A stretch of DNA of 64,000 bases from Candidatus Minthosoma equi (GTDB lineage: Bacteria > Bacteroidota > Bacteroidia > Bacteroidales > Bacteroidaceae). The stretch's first letter is position 1; each line of letters starts with the position of its first letter. Under the pieces are notes generated by a model that was given only the letters and a program-made list of their open reading frames with translations, was not told the origin of the DNA and did no database searches. The stretch covers positions 1 to 64,000 of the forward strand of contig JAGHUI010000026.1 in NCBI GenBank assembly GCA_018064885.1. Reading direction: 5' to 3'. This document shows positions 45,593 to 55,359 of the stretch, one piece after another. The translations under genes and the position numbers were made by a program.

Positions 45593-47533
45593 CTACCAGA
45601 TACTTACTCGTTCTTCTGGCGATATGTAAAGTTTTTCGTCTTCTTTCACATTGAACGCATCATACCATTCATTGATATGCTGCACACCAGCATTGGTGCG
45701 GACAGACGGAATGGAATGAGGGTCGTTGAGAGTGCGCTGACGGAGGCTTTCTTCTGGAGAATAGCCTGCCCAGTTCTGTGCGTATGAAATGAAGAAACGC
45801 TGCTGAGGAGTCATGCCGTCAATAGTTTCCAACGACTGCTCTTCCATGACGTGCTGAAGAGCATTGAAAGCAATCGTTATGCCTCCATGATCGGCAATAT
45901 CCTCGCCAAGAGTCAGCTTGCCATTGCAGTTCAATCCAGGAAGAGCTTCTATCTTATCGTGAAAGGCTGACATGCGGTCGCACACTTTGCCAAACGCTTT
46001 AGCATCCTCCTCTGTCCACCATTCATTCAAGTTGCCATTCTCATCATATTTTCTACCGCTGTCATCAAAGCCATGAGTCATTTCATGACTGATAACCACA
46101 CCGATAGCACCAAGATTGACAGCGTCGTCTGCCTCCATGTCGAAGAAAGGAGCCTGAAGGATTGCAGCAGGAAATGTGATGTCATTGTCGATAGGCGAGA
46201 AGCAAGCATTCACCTGAATTGGCGCCATGTGCCACTCCGTCTTGTCAACAGGCTTGTTGAAATACTTCTCTTTGCTCATCTGCCAGAAGAACTCGCCAAT
46301 GCGCTCACTATTCTCAAAGAGAGAAAGCGAAGGATCCACTACAAGTCCTGACATATCATCCCACTTGTCCGGATAGCCAATCTTCACCTTCATGCAGCTG
46401 AGTTTATGCAACGCTTTCTGCTTTGTCTCCTCGCTCATCCAAGCCTGTTCCTTGATGCGTTCAGCAAAAGAATCTCTCAGATTCTCAACAATGCTCAGCA
46501 CTTTTTCCTTATTCTCTTTTGGGAAATATTTCTCTACATACACCTGAGAGATGACCTCATTGAGTGTGCCGATAACAGCATCAATGGCTCTCTTCTCTCT
46601 TGGCTTCTGCTTGTAGTCGCCATACAGCTTCTTGCAGCAGTCGTAGTCTTCATTGAAGAAATCGTCGCTCAGCAGACGGCTGGAACCTGTGATTATTCTG
46701 ATTTTCAGCCACATCTTCAGGGTATCCAAAGGCAATTCCATATACATCTTGCACGCCTTCTGAGTTGCCTTGATGCTCTGCACATCCACCTCTTTTGCCT
46801 CGCCAAGACTATACATTTCGAGGTGGCGCTTCCAGTCAAATTCTGGTGTCAAAGCCTGCAGCTCGTCAATCGACATGATGTGAGTGCTTTTCTCTGGATC
46901 TCGCTGTTCTACGAGGGTGAGACTTTCCCTTGCCAATTCTGTAAGCAGACTCCAATACAGCTCCACATCCTGTTTCGCCTCGTCCTCAGTCTTTCCAATC
47001 ATCTTGAGCAGATTGACTCTATACTGCTTGCGTATCTCACGAGTTTCCAGAACTTTCGGATTATCACTGAGATAGTCGTCAGGATTATGTATGCCTTGAA
47101 CTACATACAGAATCGTGTGACTGCTATCCATGACATTAGGACCGAAACCTAAGAAGAACATCATCCCCGAATGTCTCTGTGCAAGGAAATCAACAAATTC
47201 CTGATTAGTCTTTATGCTGTCAATCTTCTCATAGAGAGGCAAGATAGGCGAGAATCCCTCACGATTCAGCCTGTCAGCATCGCAATAGAGAGTATATAAA
47301 TCTCGTGCCTTCTGACTCGCACTTCCAGACGTACATTCCTCAGCCATCAAGCCTCTGATAAGCTGTTCAAGCTGGTCACGCACCTTGTCCTGCACAACGC
47401 TGAAATTATTCCACGAAGGATACTCTTCATTGCGAGGATTATTGTCAAGCCAATGACCTGTTGCATACTGATGAAAGTCTGTTCCTGGATTCACAGTCAA
47501 ATCCATGTTAGCCTTGTTGATTCCGTGTTGCAT
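45593..47533 (-). CDS. M13-family zinc endopeptidase (PepO/neprilysin type)
   Basis: A 646-residue metallopeptidase. Zinc-binding motif HEMTH (H483, E484, H487) and third ligand E544 in GEDIADHGG, with D548, both typical of M13. Also GFDDSGRKYDENGNL after the zinc motif. It lacks the signal peptide or lipobox seen in many Bacteroidetes M13 peptidases and starts directly with MQHGINKANMDL, so it is probably cytoplasmic like PepO and degrades oligopeptides. It is a single-gene unit with a clear promoter. A substrate link to the peptide-type import locus is possible but not shown. Confidence 0.93.
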   Translation of the reverse strand: MQHGINKANMDLTVNPGTDFHQYATGHWLDNNPRNEEYPSWNNFSVVQDKVRDQLEQLIRGLMAEECTSGSASQKARDLYTLYCDADRLNREGFSPILPLYEKIDSIKTNQEFVDFLAQRHSGMMFFLGFGPNVMDSSHTILYVVQGIHNPDDYLSDNPKVLETREIRKQYRVNLLKMIGKTEDEAKQDVELYWSLLTELARESLTLVEQRDPEKSTHIMSIDELQALTPEFDWKRHLEMYSLGEAKEVDVQSIKATQKACKMYMELPLDTLKMWLKIRIITGSSRLLSDDFFNEDYDCCKKLYGDYKQKPREKRAIDAVIGTLNEVISQVYVEKYFPKENKEKVLSIVENLRDSFAERIKEQAWMSEETKQKALHKLSCMKVKIGYPDKWDDMSGLVVDPSLSLFENSERIGEFFWQMSKEKYFNKPVDKTEWHMAPIQVNACFSPIDNDITFPAAILQAPFFDMEADDAVNLGAIGVVISHEMTHGFDDSGRKYDENGNLNEWWTEEDAKAFGKVCDRMSAFHDKIEALPGLNCNGKLTLGEDIADHGGITIAFNALQHVMEEQSLETIDGMTPQQRFFISYAQNWAGYSPEESLRQRTLNDPHSIPSVRTNAGVQHINEWYDAFNVKEDEKLYISPEERVSIW

Positions 47534-47559
47534 TTGTATATAAAATATTAAATTGTATG

Positions 47560-47567
47560 CAAAGGTA
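47560..47567 (-). promoter_or_regulatory. -7 promoter element of the M13 peptidase gene
   Basis: Minus-strand TACCTTTG followed by C, 26 bp before the ATG, with a TTG near the -33 position. Confidence 0.6.
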
Positions 47568-47635
47568 AGGAATCAAAATGACAATTCAAGCGTTTCATCG
47601 ACATTTTTGTACTATGACAAATAGGCACATGCAAG

Positions 47636-50095
47636 TTATCCTTTGACTTCGATTCTTTCAATAACAACCCCTGGATCGAGAGGACGAATGGTTAGAGTAT
47701 GCTTTCCGTCAATGGCATTGCCTACAGGAAGTGAGATGCGCTGGCGATTTACTCGTGTGGTCTCCCACTGGTAGTTTTGGTCGTGGAAGCCATCGCGGAT
47801 GTACTTTGATGCTTCGTTGATGTTGATAACCTGTGGCTCTTTGCCGTCTATGCTGATTTCTACTTTCTGTCCGCGACCGCTATTGAATGGGAATGTTGGA
47901 GCAAAAAGAATGTCGAGATCTGCCTTCGTTGCATCGGATGCAAGAGGAATGGCGTATGAGATGCTGCTTCCTTCTGTACCTTCTGTATAAGGCATCAAAG
48001 CAATGCCGCAACGATAAACGCCCATGTCTGGAATCACTGTCCACTGTGCCTTTGGAGCATTTGTCTTTGCAATAAATTCATCTGCCTCAATTGCTGTTGG
48101 CATTCCTGTTGAAACTGGGAAACTTGCATTAGGAACGGACGATGCGTCAATGCGAGTGACTGCTGGCATGATGTTCTTTGGAGGATTGTTCCATGAACGA
48201 TAACCAATGTGAATCTCGTCCATCATGTGGTTCCACTTGCCTTTTGCAATGTTATGGTTGTAATCGTAACAGAGCTCTTGATCGCGCTGGAAGCAATGCT
48301 CTACCTTGTCTGCCCATTCGTTTGCCTGAGGGTCATTGTTCTTTGCAAGCGCCTGATTCATGGCAACGGCATAATACATATTATATAGATTAGCCATCAC
48401 ACGGATAGGGAAGTAGATGAGCTGCTTGTATGTGTCACGATACTCTGCAGGCATGTGTTCGAAGAGCACATTGGCATCATATTCCAACTGGTTGTACTCG
48501 GCTACTTTTTCTGCCCATTCTCCGTTCATTAGATTGAAGGTGCGTGCATCAAGCAATTCTGGGGTGCGGCGATGAGCAAACTTGCATTGGAGATTGAGCA
48601 AACGGGCTGCTTCTTTACTGAGCTCATTGCCAAATAGTTCACGACAGAAGTCTTCTGTGTATGCCATGAGATTGTCAGCACGGAACTGGTTAGGATTCCA
48701 TGCCATCTTGAACCAGAAGTCAATAGGGAACTCCATTGGCTTAAGGTCGCCTACGTTGAGAATCCAGAGCTTGTCAACACCATAGTTGTAGGTGAGGTAT
48801 AGCTGTTCCCAGAAGCGCTGAATCTGTGTGACATTCTGGAACTTGGTGTTACGTGGACCACCTACATAATCAACATGATAATACATTCCGTAACCGCCAG
48901 GATGAATCTTTGAGAAAGCACCCTCAGCAGCAGGGTCTGCACACTTGCCATCTTTCTGCAATTCTGGAAGAATACGTACATTGCCCCAGTTGTCATCGCA
49001 AAGAAGAAGGATTACATCGTCAGGAACATTCATGCCTTTCTCATAGTATTCCTGAACTTCCTTATAGAGAGCCCAAACTTGAGGTGTTTCCTTTGCAGGC
49101 TTGCCTGTTGCCTCCTCAATAAGTTTGCGCTGGGCATTGACAATCTTTTCTAGAAGAGCGACATCTGCATGCTCGCCCATTGGCTCATCGCCATTGCCAC
49201 GCATACCTATAGTGACGACATCTTCTGTGTTCTTCATGCGCTCTACACCGCTCTTCCAGAACTCGCTGAGCTGCTTGCGGTTAGTGTCGAAGTTCCATGC
49301 GCCGTGAGACTTGTCGCGCAACCATTCCTGATGAGCGCGCGCCATTGGCTCATGATGGCTTGTTCCCATCATAACACCCATATCATCAGCTGTCTGCATG
49401 TTGATTTCGTCATCTGCATAGAATGCCTCGCCCCACATGGCTGGCCACATGTAGTTACCCTTCAAGCGAAGTATGAGCTCGAAGACGCGAGCATAGAATT
49501 CATGATTGAAGTATTTACCATAGTTCTCATGCACCCAGCCTGTGAGACATGGAGCTTCGTCATTAAGGAAGATTCCACGATACTTCACGGCAGGTTCGCC
49601 ATCTGTATAGATGCCTTTCTTTACATATATTGAAGGATGCTTTGCTACAGGAACGTCTGCCCAGTCGTACCAAGGACTAACGCCAATCTGTCGGCTCAGC
49701 TCATAGATGCCATAGATTGTGCCTCGCTTGTCAGAACCCGCGATGACGAGCTTGTCATCAACGACGGTGATGATGAATTTCTCGTTCTTATCCTTCAACA
49801 AGGATGCATCGATAAGCTTCTTTTCAGCAAGTGCGTCGATAGGCGCGCTTTTGCCTAGAGTTCCAACTACGATTGGATAGCTTGAGCTGCCTGTAACTTT
49901 CTCAAGGTCTTTTTTCAGGTTGCCAACGGCGATCTCAACACCTTTCCAGTCATTTTTGTCATACACAATTTCGCCTTGCTTGCCAGTAAGGCACAGAGCA
50001 TCTCCATTCCTGTCGAAGGAGACGAATGGTTCTGCTGCAGAAACGTATGCGCTAATGCCCAGAACAAATGTTAGGATAAGAATAATTTTTTTCAC
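47636..50095 (-). CDS. GH115 alpha-glucuronidase
   Basis: An 819-residue secreted enzyme of family GH115, which removes 4-O-methyl-glucuronic acid (alpha-1,2) from glucuronoxylan. Signal peptide MKKIILILTFVLGISAYVSA. An N-terminal domain (about 25-165) precedes the catalytic barrel with KYRGIFLNDEAPCLTGWV, LKGNYMWPAMWGEAFYADD and GTSHHEPMARA, all strong family motifs. I chose the GTG at 50095. An ATG 21 bp upstream (50116) is only 4 bp from the -7 element, which would leave no leader, while the GTG gives a classic MKK signal peptide. It is a single gene, and no xylanase is in the window. Confidence 0.92.
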   Translation of the reverse strand: MKKIILILTFVLGISAYVSAAEPFVSFDRNGDALCLTGKQGEIVYDKNDWKGVEIAVGNLKKDLEKVTGSSSYPIVVGTLGKSAPIDALAEKKLIDASLLKDKNEKFIITVVDDKLVIAGSDKRGTIYGIYELSRQIGVSPWYDWADVPVAKHPSIYVKKGIYTDGEPAVKYRGIFLNDEAPCLTGWVHENYGKYFNHEFYARVFELILRLKGNYMWPAMWGEAFYADDEINMQTADDMGVMMGTSHHEPMARAHQEWLRDKSHGAWNFDTNRKQLSEFWKSGVERMKNTEDVVTIGMRGNGDEPMGEHADVALLEKIVNAQRKLIEEATGKPAKETPQVWALYKEVQEYYEKGMNVPDDVILLLCDDNWGNVRILPELQKDGKCADPAAEGAFSKIHPGGYGMYYHVDYVGGPRNTKFQNVTQIQRFWEQLYLTYNYGVDKLWILNVGDLKPMEFPIDFWFKMAWNPNQFRADNLMAYTEDFCRELFGNELSKEAARLLNLQCKFAHRRTPELLDARTFNLMNGEWAEKVAEYNQLEYDANVLFEHMPAEYRDTYKQLIYFPIRVMANLYNMYYAVAMNQALAKNNDPQANEWADKVEHCFQRDQELCYDYNHNIAKGKWNHMMDEIHIGYRSWNNPPKNIMPAVTRIDASSVPNASFPVSTGMPTAIEADEFIAKTNAPKAQWTVIPDMGVYRCGIALMPYTEGTEGSSISYAIPLASDATKADLDILFAPTFPFNSGRGQKVEISIDGKEPQVININEASKYIRDGFHDQNYQWETTRVNRQRISLPVGNAIDGKHTLTIRPLDPGVVIERIEVKG

Positions 50096-50120
50096 AATGT
50101 ATAATAATGTTTTCACAATG

Positions 50121-50128
50121 CAAATTTA
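50121..50128 (-). promoter_or_regulatory. -7 promoter element of the GH115 gene
   Basis: Minus-strand TAAATTTG followed by C. Transcription should start near 50114, which favours the GTG start at 50095. Confidence 0.55.
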
Positions 50129-50247
50129 CGGAAAAACTTATACATATATATTATATATACAATCCTATATTTTATCATGAGTAGCACATCGAGGGAATTT
50201 TGTATCATTATTTTACCAGAATGTAACATCATGATGTAAAAAATCAT

Positions 50248-50255
50248 TATATTTG
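50248..50255 (+). promoter_or_regulatory. -7 promoter element of clpS-clpA-aat
   Basis: TATATTTG followed by C, 24 bp before the clpS ATG. A TTG reading of the same bases would extend clpS into the promoter and is rejected. Confidence 0.6.
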
Positions 50256-50279
50256 CATTTGAAACCTAAAAAAGACAAT

Positions 50280-50582
50280 ATGGCAGACGGTCAATCATGC
50301 CTGAAGGAAAGGACATTTGTTCGTATTCAGGAACCAAAAAAATACAATGTGGTTTTCCACAACGACGATTTCACATCGATGGAGTTTGTTGTTATGGTGC
50401 TGATGTCTGTGTTCAGACACACAGAGGCTTCAGCTCAGACACTTATGATGAATGTTCACAAGGAGGGCAAGGCTATTGTTGGAACATACAGTTACGACAT
50501 TGCCATGAGCAAAACTCTCAAGGCAAAGCAGATGGCTCGTGAGCAAGGATTTCCATTAAACATAACTGTAGAAGAAGCGTAA
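50280..50582 (+). CDS. clpS: ClpS N-degron adaptor
   Basis: A 100-residue adaptor that binds proteins with destabilising N-terminal residues (Phe, Leu, Trp, Tyr) and hands them to ClpA. Family motif YNVVFHNDDFTSMEFVVMVL (about residues 22-41) contains the acidic NDD-type pocket; HKEGKAIVG follows (about 59-67). The C-terminal end is the usual short beta region. It is 4 bp upstream of clpA. The start is the ATG at 50280. Confidence 0.94.
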   Translation: MADGQSCLKERTFVRIQEPKKYNVVFHNDDFTSMEFVVMVLMSVFRHTEASAQTLMMNVHKEGKAIVGTYSYDIAMSKTLKAKQMAREQGFPLNITVEEA

Positions 50583-50586
50583 GAAT

Positions 50587-52857
50587 ATGGAGTTGAAATT
50601 TACAGATTTAGCAAAAGAGGCTATTGATGCTGCTGTCAACGATGCGAAATTACAGCGTGTGGAGTTTGTCACGCCAGAGCATCTATTATATTTTATATGT
50701 GCCCAAGAGGGGTTTGAGAATGCTATGTTCTGTGCATCAGGATATGTGATGCAGTTGGAAATGGAACTTGATAGATACTTTGAAACGCTGGAGACGTTTG
50801 ATGAAGGCGTGGAGTATGAGATTTCTTTCTCCTATCAGTTGTCCGAACTTCTCTCACAAGCAGGCGAGAAAGCTGCGAGTGCAGACCGTGACACTGTTAA
50901 TGTGCTGCATTTGATCGATGCCATGCTGTCATTGGAAGACTCCTACGCCAGCAATATGTTGCTGAAACATTTCAATACCGATAGAGCTGGCATTATAGAA
51001 TATCTCACCAGCGGATATTATTATGCAGAACAGACAAAAGCTGAAAATGCTGAGAATGAATACGAATTCGACGATTTGTTTTCACAAGAAAAGGAATTGA
51101 CATGGAAGAGTTTTGTCACTTGCTTAAACGATGAATTTGCCAATCACAACCCTCTCATCGGCAGAGAAGAGGAACTGGAGCGAACAATCCAGATTCTTTG
51201 CCGGAAGGACAAGAATAATCCTTTGCACATTGGTGAGCCAGGTGTGGGAAAGACGGCACTTGCATACGGTCTAGCAGCAAAGATTGTGGCAGGGGATGTC
51301 CCAGAAAAGCTTCAGGGTTGTCACATATATTCTATGGATATGGGCACGATTCTTGCAGGCACTCAGTTTCGCGGTGATTTTGAGAAGCGCATAAAACAGA
51401 TAATGGAGGGCGCTAGGCTTGAAGGCAATGCCATTATCTATATTGATGAAATTCATAACATGGTTGGTGCTGGTCAGACAAGTGAAGGCTCGCTTGATGC
51501 ATCAAATATGCTCAAGCCCTATCTGGAAGGCGGTTCTATTCGCTTCATAGGTTCAACAACTTATCAGGAATACAATCGCTATTTCAGCAAGAGCAAAGGC
51601 ATTGTCCGCCGTTTTCAGCAGATTGATATTCAAGAGCCAACAGAAGAAGAAACTATAAAGATTATAGAAGGTTTGATTGAAGGCTATCAGCGTTTCCATG
51701 GGGTGTCATACGCAGATGGCTTGATAAGATATGTTGTGGAAAAGAGTTCAAAACTCATTGCTGATCGTTTCCTTCCAGATAAAGCTATCGACATAATTGA
51801 CGAGGCTGGCGCTTATAGGCAGCTGCATCCTATGGTACAAGAAGACGAAACTCCATGCTCAGAGCAGATTGTGGACGAGAAGCTTGTTCGCGATATTCTC
51901 GCCAAAGTCTGCAAGATTGACGCTAAGGCGCTCAGTGACGAGGACAACTGTCAGCTTGAGAATCTCTCGGATCGAATCAGCAGCAAGATATTTGGTCAGG
52001 ACGAAGCCGTGAAGCGAGTTGTCGAGGCTGTTCAGATGTCTAAGGCTGGTCTTCTTGAGGCAGACAAACCGCTTGCAAGCCTTCTCTTTGTCGGTCCTAC
52101 AGGCGTGGGAAAGACTGAGGTGTGCAAGGTGCTGGCAAAAGAACTCGGCATTGAGCTTGTCCGCTTTGACATGAGCGAATATACAGAGAAGCATGCAGTT
52201 GCAAAACTCATTGGCTCACCGGCGGGCTATGTTGGATATGAGGATGGAGGCATGCTCACGGATGCTATCCGAAAGACGCCAAACTGCGTACTGCTTCTTG
52301 ACGAATTAGAGAAAGCACATCCTGACATATACAATATACTTTTGCAGGTTATGGACTATGCACGACTAACCGACAATAAGGGCAACAAGGCTGATTTCCG
52401 CAATGTCATACTCGTGATGACCAGCAATGCCGGTGCTCAGTTTGCACATCAGGCATCAGTTGGATTTTCTGGCTCGGTATCAAAGGGTGAGGCTATGATG
52501 CAGACGGTCCGTAAGACTTTCAAACCTGAATTCCTCAATCGTTTGAGCGGCACAGTCATTTTCAACGACATGAATCGTGAGATGGCAGCACTCATTCTTC
52601 GCAAGAAACTCAATCAGCTTCAAGAACGTCTCAATGCTAAGAATGTCACCCTCCAACTTGCAGACGATGCTTTCCAGTTGCTTCTTGACAAGGGTTATAG
52701 CGCCAGATATGGTGCTCGTGAGATGGATCGCGTTATTCAGAACATGCTCAACCCATTGCTTATGCACGAGATACTATTTGGCATGCTCCGTAGTGGGGGA
52801 ATGGCGGAGATAATAACAGATAAACAAAGCAATAATGGTCTTCGAATTAGATCCTGA
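50587..52857 (+). CDS. clpA: ClpA-type AAA+ unfoldase
   Basis: A 756-residue Hsp100 unfoldase that feeds substrates to ClpP. Clp_N repeats (about 1-145), AAA-1 with Walker A GEPGVGKT (216-223) and Walker B IIYIDE (283-288), AAA-2 with Walker A GPTGVGKT (about 503-510), and D2-small domain. The ClpP-docking loop has the hydrophobic triad VGF (625-627), where E. coli ClpA has IGL. No long middle coiled-coil is present, which excludes ClpB. It follows clpS by 4 bp and overlaps aat by 23 bp. Confidence 0.95.
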   Translation: MELKFTDLAKEAIDAAVNDAKLQRVEFVTPEHLLYFICAQEGFENAMFCASGYVMQLEMELDRYFETLETFDEGVEYEISFSYQLSELLSQAGEKAASADRDTVNVLHLIDAMLSLEDSYASNMLLKHFNTDRAGIIEYLTSGYYYAEQTKAENAENEYEFDDLFSQEKELTWKSFVTCLNDEFANHNPLIGREEELERTIQILCRKDKNNPLHIGEPGVGKTALAYGLAAKIVAGDVPEKLQGCHIYSMDMGTILAGTQFRGDFEKRIKQIMEGARLEGNAIIYIDEIHNMVGAGQTSEGSLDASNMLKPYLEGGSIRFIGSTTYQEYNRYFSKSKGIVRRFQQIDIQEPTEEETIKIIEGLIEGYQRFHGVSYADGLIRYVVEKSSKLIADRFLPDKAIDIIDEAGAYRQLHPMVQEDETPCSEQIVDEKLVRDILAKVCKIDAKALSDEDNCQLENLSDRISSKIFGQDEAVKRVVEAVQMSKAGLLEADKPLASLLFVGPTGVGKTEVCKVLAKELGIELVRFDMSEYTEKHAVAKLIGSPAGYVGYEDGGMLTDAIRKTPNCVLLLDELEKAHPDIYNILLQVMDYARLTDNKGNKADFRNVILVMTSNAGAQFAHQASVGFSGSVSKGEAMMQTVRKTFKPEFLNRLSGTVIFNDMNREMAALILRKKLNQLQERLNAKNVTLQLADDAFQLLLDKGYSARYGAREMDRVIQNMLNPLLMHEILFGMLRSGGMAEIITDKQSNNGLRIRS

Positions 52858-53482
52858 AGAAATATGTTTCCCTGATCCACATCTTGGAGAGGAAGACGGA
52901 CTGCTTGCTGTTGGCGGTGACCTGTCTGTGGATAGATTGCTGACAGCATACAGCTATGGCATCTTTCCTTGGTACAGTTTTCGGGATGCGCCAATGATAG
53001 AATGGTGGTGTCCTATGGAACGATTTGTCATCTTCCCTAAAGAGATACACATTAGCCATTCCATGCGGCAATTGATAAAGAAAGGCGCATACACCACAAC
53101 ATTCGACAAGGCATTTGAAGATGTTATCTGCAATTGCAGCAAGCTTCGTATAGATATGCAAGGTGCATGGCTTGGCGAAGATATGATAAAAGCCTACACC
53201 GAACTTCATCGCCAAGGTTTTGCAAAAAGCGTTGAGGTATGGGACGGCGATAAACTTGTTGGTGGTCTTTATGGTGTGGCTATAGGTCGCTGCTTCTTTG
53301 GCGAAAGCATGTTCTCTCTCGTACCGAGTGCATCGAAGTTAGCATTGATCTATCTTGCCCAGCTCATGGAGGCGAGAGACTGCATAATGATTGACTGCCA
53401 GTTTCATACTCCTCATCTTGAATCAATGGGAGGACGACACATCTCATACGATGAATATATGGAGCTAGTGAGTGAAAGTTAG
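52835..53482 (+). CDS. aat: leucyl/phenylalanyl-tRNA-protein transferase
   Basis: A 215-residue L/F-transferase that adds Leu or Phe from tRNA to proteins with N-terminal Lys or Arg, creating ClpS-recognised N-degrons. Full-length motifs: LLAVGGDLSVDRLL, YGIFPWYS, WWCPMERFV, GAWLGEDMIKAY, SVEVWDGDKLVGGLYGV, GRCFFGESMF and the DCQ...HLESMGG end. The ATG lies 23 bp inside clpA, so translation is probably coupled. Confidence 0.96.
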   Translation: MVFELDPEEICFPDPHLGEEDGLLAVGGDLSVDRLLTAYSYGIFPWYSFRDAPMIEWWCPMERFVIFPKEIHISHSMRQLIKKGAYTTTFDKAFEDVICNCSKLRIDMQGAWLGEDMIKAYTELHRQGFAKSVEVWDGDKLVGGLYGVAIGRCFFGESMFSLVPSASKLALIYLAQLMEARDCIMIDCQFHTPHLESMGGRHISYDEYMELVSES

Positions 53483-53567
53483 TAGTTAGAAGTGTATTAT
53501 TTTGATAATATTCTTCTTTTTTTACACAAAATTGTTCAATTGTTGTGAATAATTCAAAGGAAGTTCG

Positions 53568-53575
53568 TATCTTTG
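53568..53575 (+). promoter_or_regulatory. -7 promoter element of the FadL-like gene
   Basis: TATCTTTG followed by C, 29 bp before the ATG, with TTG near -33 (53543-53545). Confidence 0.6.
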
Positions 53576-53604
53576 CGGCGTTTTTCATGCAGTATTGAAC
53601 AATT

Positions 53605-55224
53605 ATGACTACAAAAAGATTAGTTTTCGGATGTAAAATGACAGCATCATTCATGGCATTGATGCTTGCAATGGTTATACCTGCAACAGCTTTTGCAGGT
53701 GGTTTTCTCACTAACACAAATCAAAGCGCATCTTTTGTGCGTATGCCTTCTCATAATGCAAGAATAGGCGTTGAAGGTGTGTATTACAATCCAGCAGGTG
53801 TGGCTTTTCTCAGCGATGGCTTCCATCTTGGGTTCAGTATTCAGAATGTGAGCCAACAGCGCATGGTGACAAGCACTTTCGGCAATTTTGCTGACGGCAT
53901 GAGAAATGATGGCAACTCAACAAAGGAGTTTGTCGGTAAATCATACGTTCCTGTGCTTCCAAGTTTCCAGTTGGCATACAACACAGATAAATGGAGCGTG
54001 ATGGGTGCTTTCGCATTGATAGGCGGTGGCGGCAAATGCGAATTCGAAAGCGGTTTAGGATCTTTCGAAGCTGCAGCATCTCTTATACCAATGCTTGGTA
54101 GTGCTCTCGGCATACAGTCGTACGATATGGAAAGTTATATGCGAGGTCGTCAGTACTACTATGGATTCCAGGTAGGCGGTGCATATAAAGTCACAGACAA
54201 CTTATCTGTCTCTGTAGGAGGTCGCTTCACTTATGCCACATGCAACTACTACGGTTATATACGCAATATTAAGATTGGACTGGCTGATGGCACTCAAGCG
54301 TTTGCAACTGACTGTTTTGCAGGAATGCATGATCAAGCAATCGCAGCAGCAGCTCAGTATCAGGCAGGTGCTGATCAGTATGCGGCAATGGGAATGGCTG
54401 ATCAAGCAGCAATATACCAGGCTTATGCTAATGAATATACCGCAACCGCGCATCGAATGACCTCCCTTGCTGGTGCCACTGAAGATGTGACTCTCAATTG
54501 TGATCAGAACGGTTTTGGATTTACTCCTATCATTGGTGTTGACTGGAAAATCAATAATCATTGGAATGTGGCTGCAAAGTATGAGTTTAAGACAAAGATG
54601 TATCTGGAAAACAAATCTTCAAGCAGTCATTCATGTGATAATCTTGAAGCGCTTGAGCAGTTCCGCGACGGACGCAAAGTGCCTGAGGACATTCCTGCGA
54701 TTCTTACTCTCGGTGTTCAGTATAGTCCAACAGAATGGTTGAGAATCAATGGCGGATGGAACTATTATTTTGACAAGCAGGCGACAAAATACAACAATGC
54801 TGATGAATTGCTTGATTATGGAACGTCAGAATATATGCTCGGCGTAGAAGGCGATATAAACAAATATCTGACTCTTAGTGCAGGTGTTCAACTCACAGAT
54901 TACGGACTCACAGATCAATACATGAAAGATATCAGTTTCACTACAAGCAGTACAAGCCTTGGCTGTGGCGCACGCATACATCTTTCAGAGAAAATGGCTG
55001 TTGATTTCGGATATTTTTACACAGGTTACAGACATTACAATCGCGCAACTAACGACTATAATAATGTGAGCAACGTGGCACGTGTAGTGCTCGGTGATGA
55101 GAGAGTCAATGAGTTGCTGTCTGCCCAAGCTCCTGATGGCAGCAGCATGTCACCATTCGCAGGTTCGGACAGATTCCATCGCAAGAATCATGAATTTGCA
55201 GTTGGAATTGCTGTAAGTTTCTGA
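53605..55224 (+). CDS. OmpP1/FadL-family outer-membrane transporter
   Basis: A 539-residue outer-membrane beta-barrel with a signal peptide ending AFA (about residue 31). Family signature right after cleavage: GGFLTNTNQSASFVRMPS and GVYYNPAGVAFL, the FadL hatch region with the NPA motif. The middle (about 235-285) is a helical Gln/Ala-rich loop, unusually long. The barrel ends in FAVGIAVSF, with the terminal Phe. It probably carries long-chain fatty acids or other hydrophobic compounds across the outer membrane. A downstream ATG (residue 12) is an alternative start. Confidence 0.9.
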   Translation: MTTKRLVFGCKMTASFMALMLAMVIPATAFAGGFLTNTNQSASFVRMPSHNARIGVEGVYYNPAGVAFLSDGFHLGFSIQNVSQQRMVTSTFGNFADGMRNDGNSTKEFVGKSYVPVLPSFQLAYNTDKWSVMGAFALIGGGGKCEFESGLGSFEAAASLIPMLGSALGIQSYDMESYMRGRQYYYGFQVGGAYKVTDNLSVSVGGRFTYATCNYYGYIRNIKIGLADGTQAFATDCFAGMHDQAIAAAAQYQAGADQYAAMGMADQAAIYQAYANEYTATAHRMTSLAGATEDVTLNCDQNGFGFTPIIGVDWKINNHWNVAAKYEFKTKMYLENKSSSSHSCDNLEALEQFRDGRKVPEDIPAILTLGVQYSPTEWLRINGGWNYYFDKQATKYNNADELLDYGTSEYMLGVEGDINKYLTLSAGVQLTDYGLTDQYMKDISFTTSSTSLGCGARIHLSEKMAVDFGYFYTGYRHYNRATNDYNNVSNVARVVLGDERVNELLSAQAPDGSSMSPFAGSDRFHRKNHEFAVGIAVSF

Positions 55225-55285
55225 TGCCACGCAAATGCCAAAAGTGGAATTTCTTAATGAAAAAACAAAAAATATCCTGATTTTA

Positions 55286-55317
55286 TTTGAGAAAAAGGGG
55301 AATAAGCAATAACTTTG
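55286..55317 (+). promoter_or_regulatory. promoter of the MATE gene (-33 and -7)
   Basis: TTTG (55286-55289), a 20-bp spacer, and TAACTTTG (55310-55317) followed by C. The ATG is at 55360. Confidence 0.75.
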
Positions 55318-55359
55318 CACCATTAAAATATAACAGGAAAGAACTACGCTTTTTTTAGG

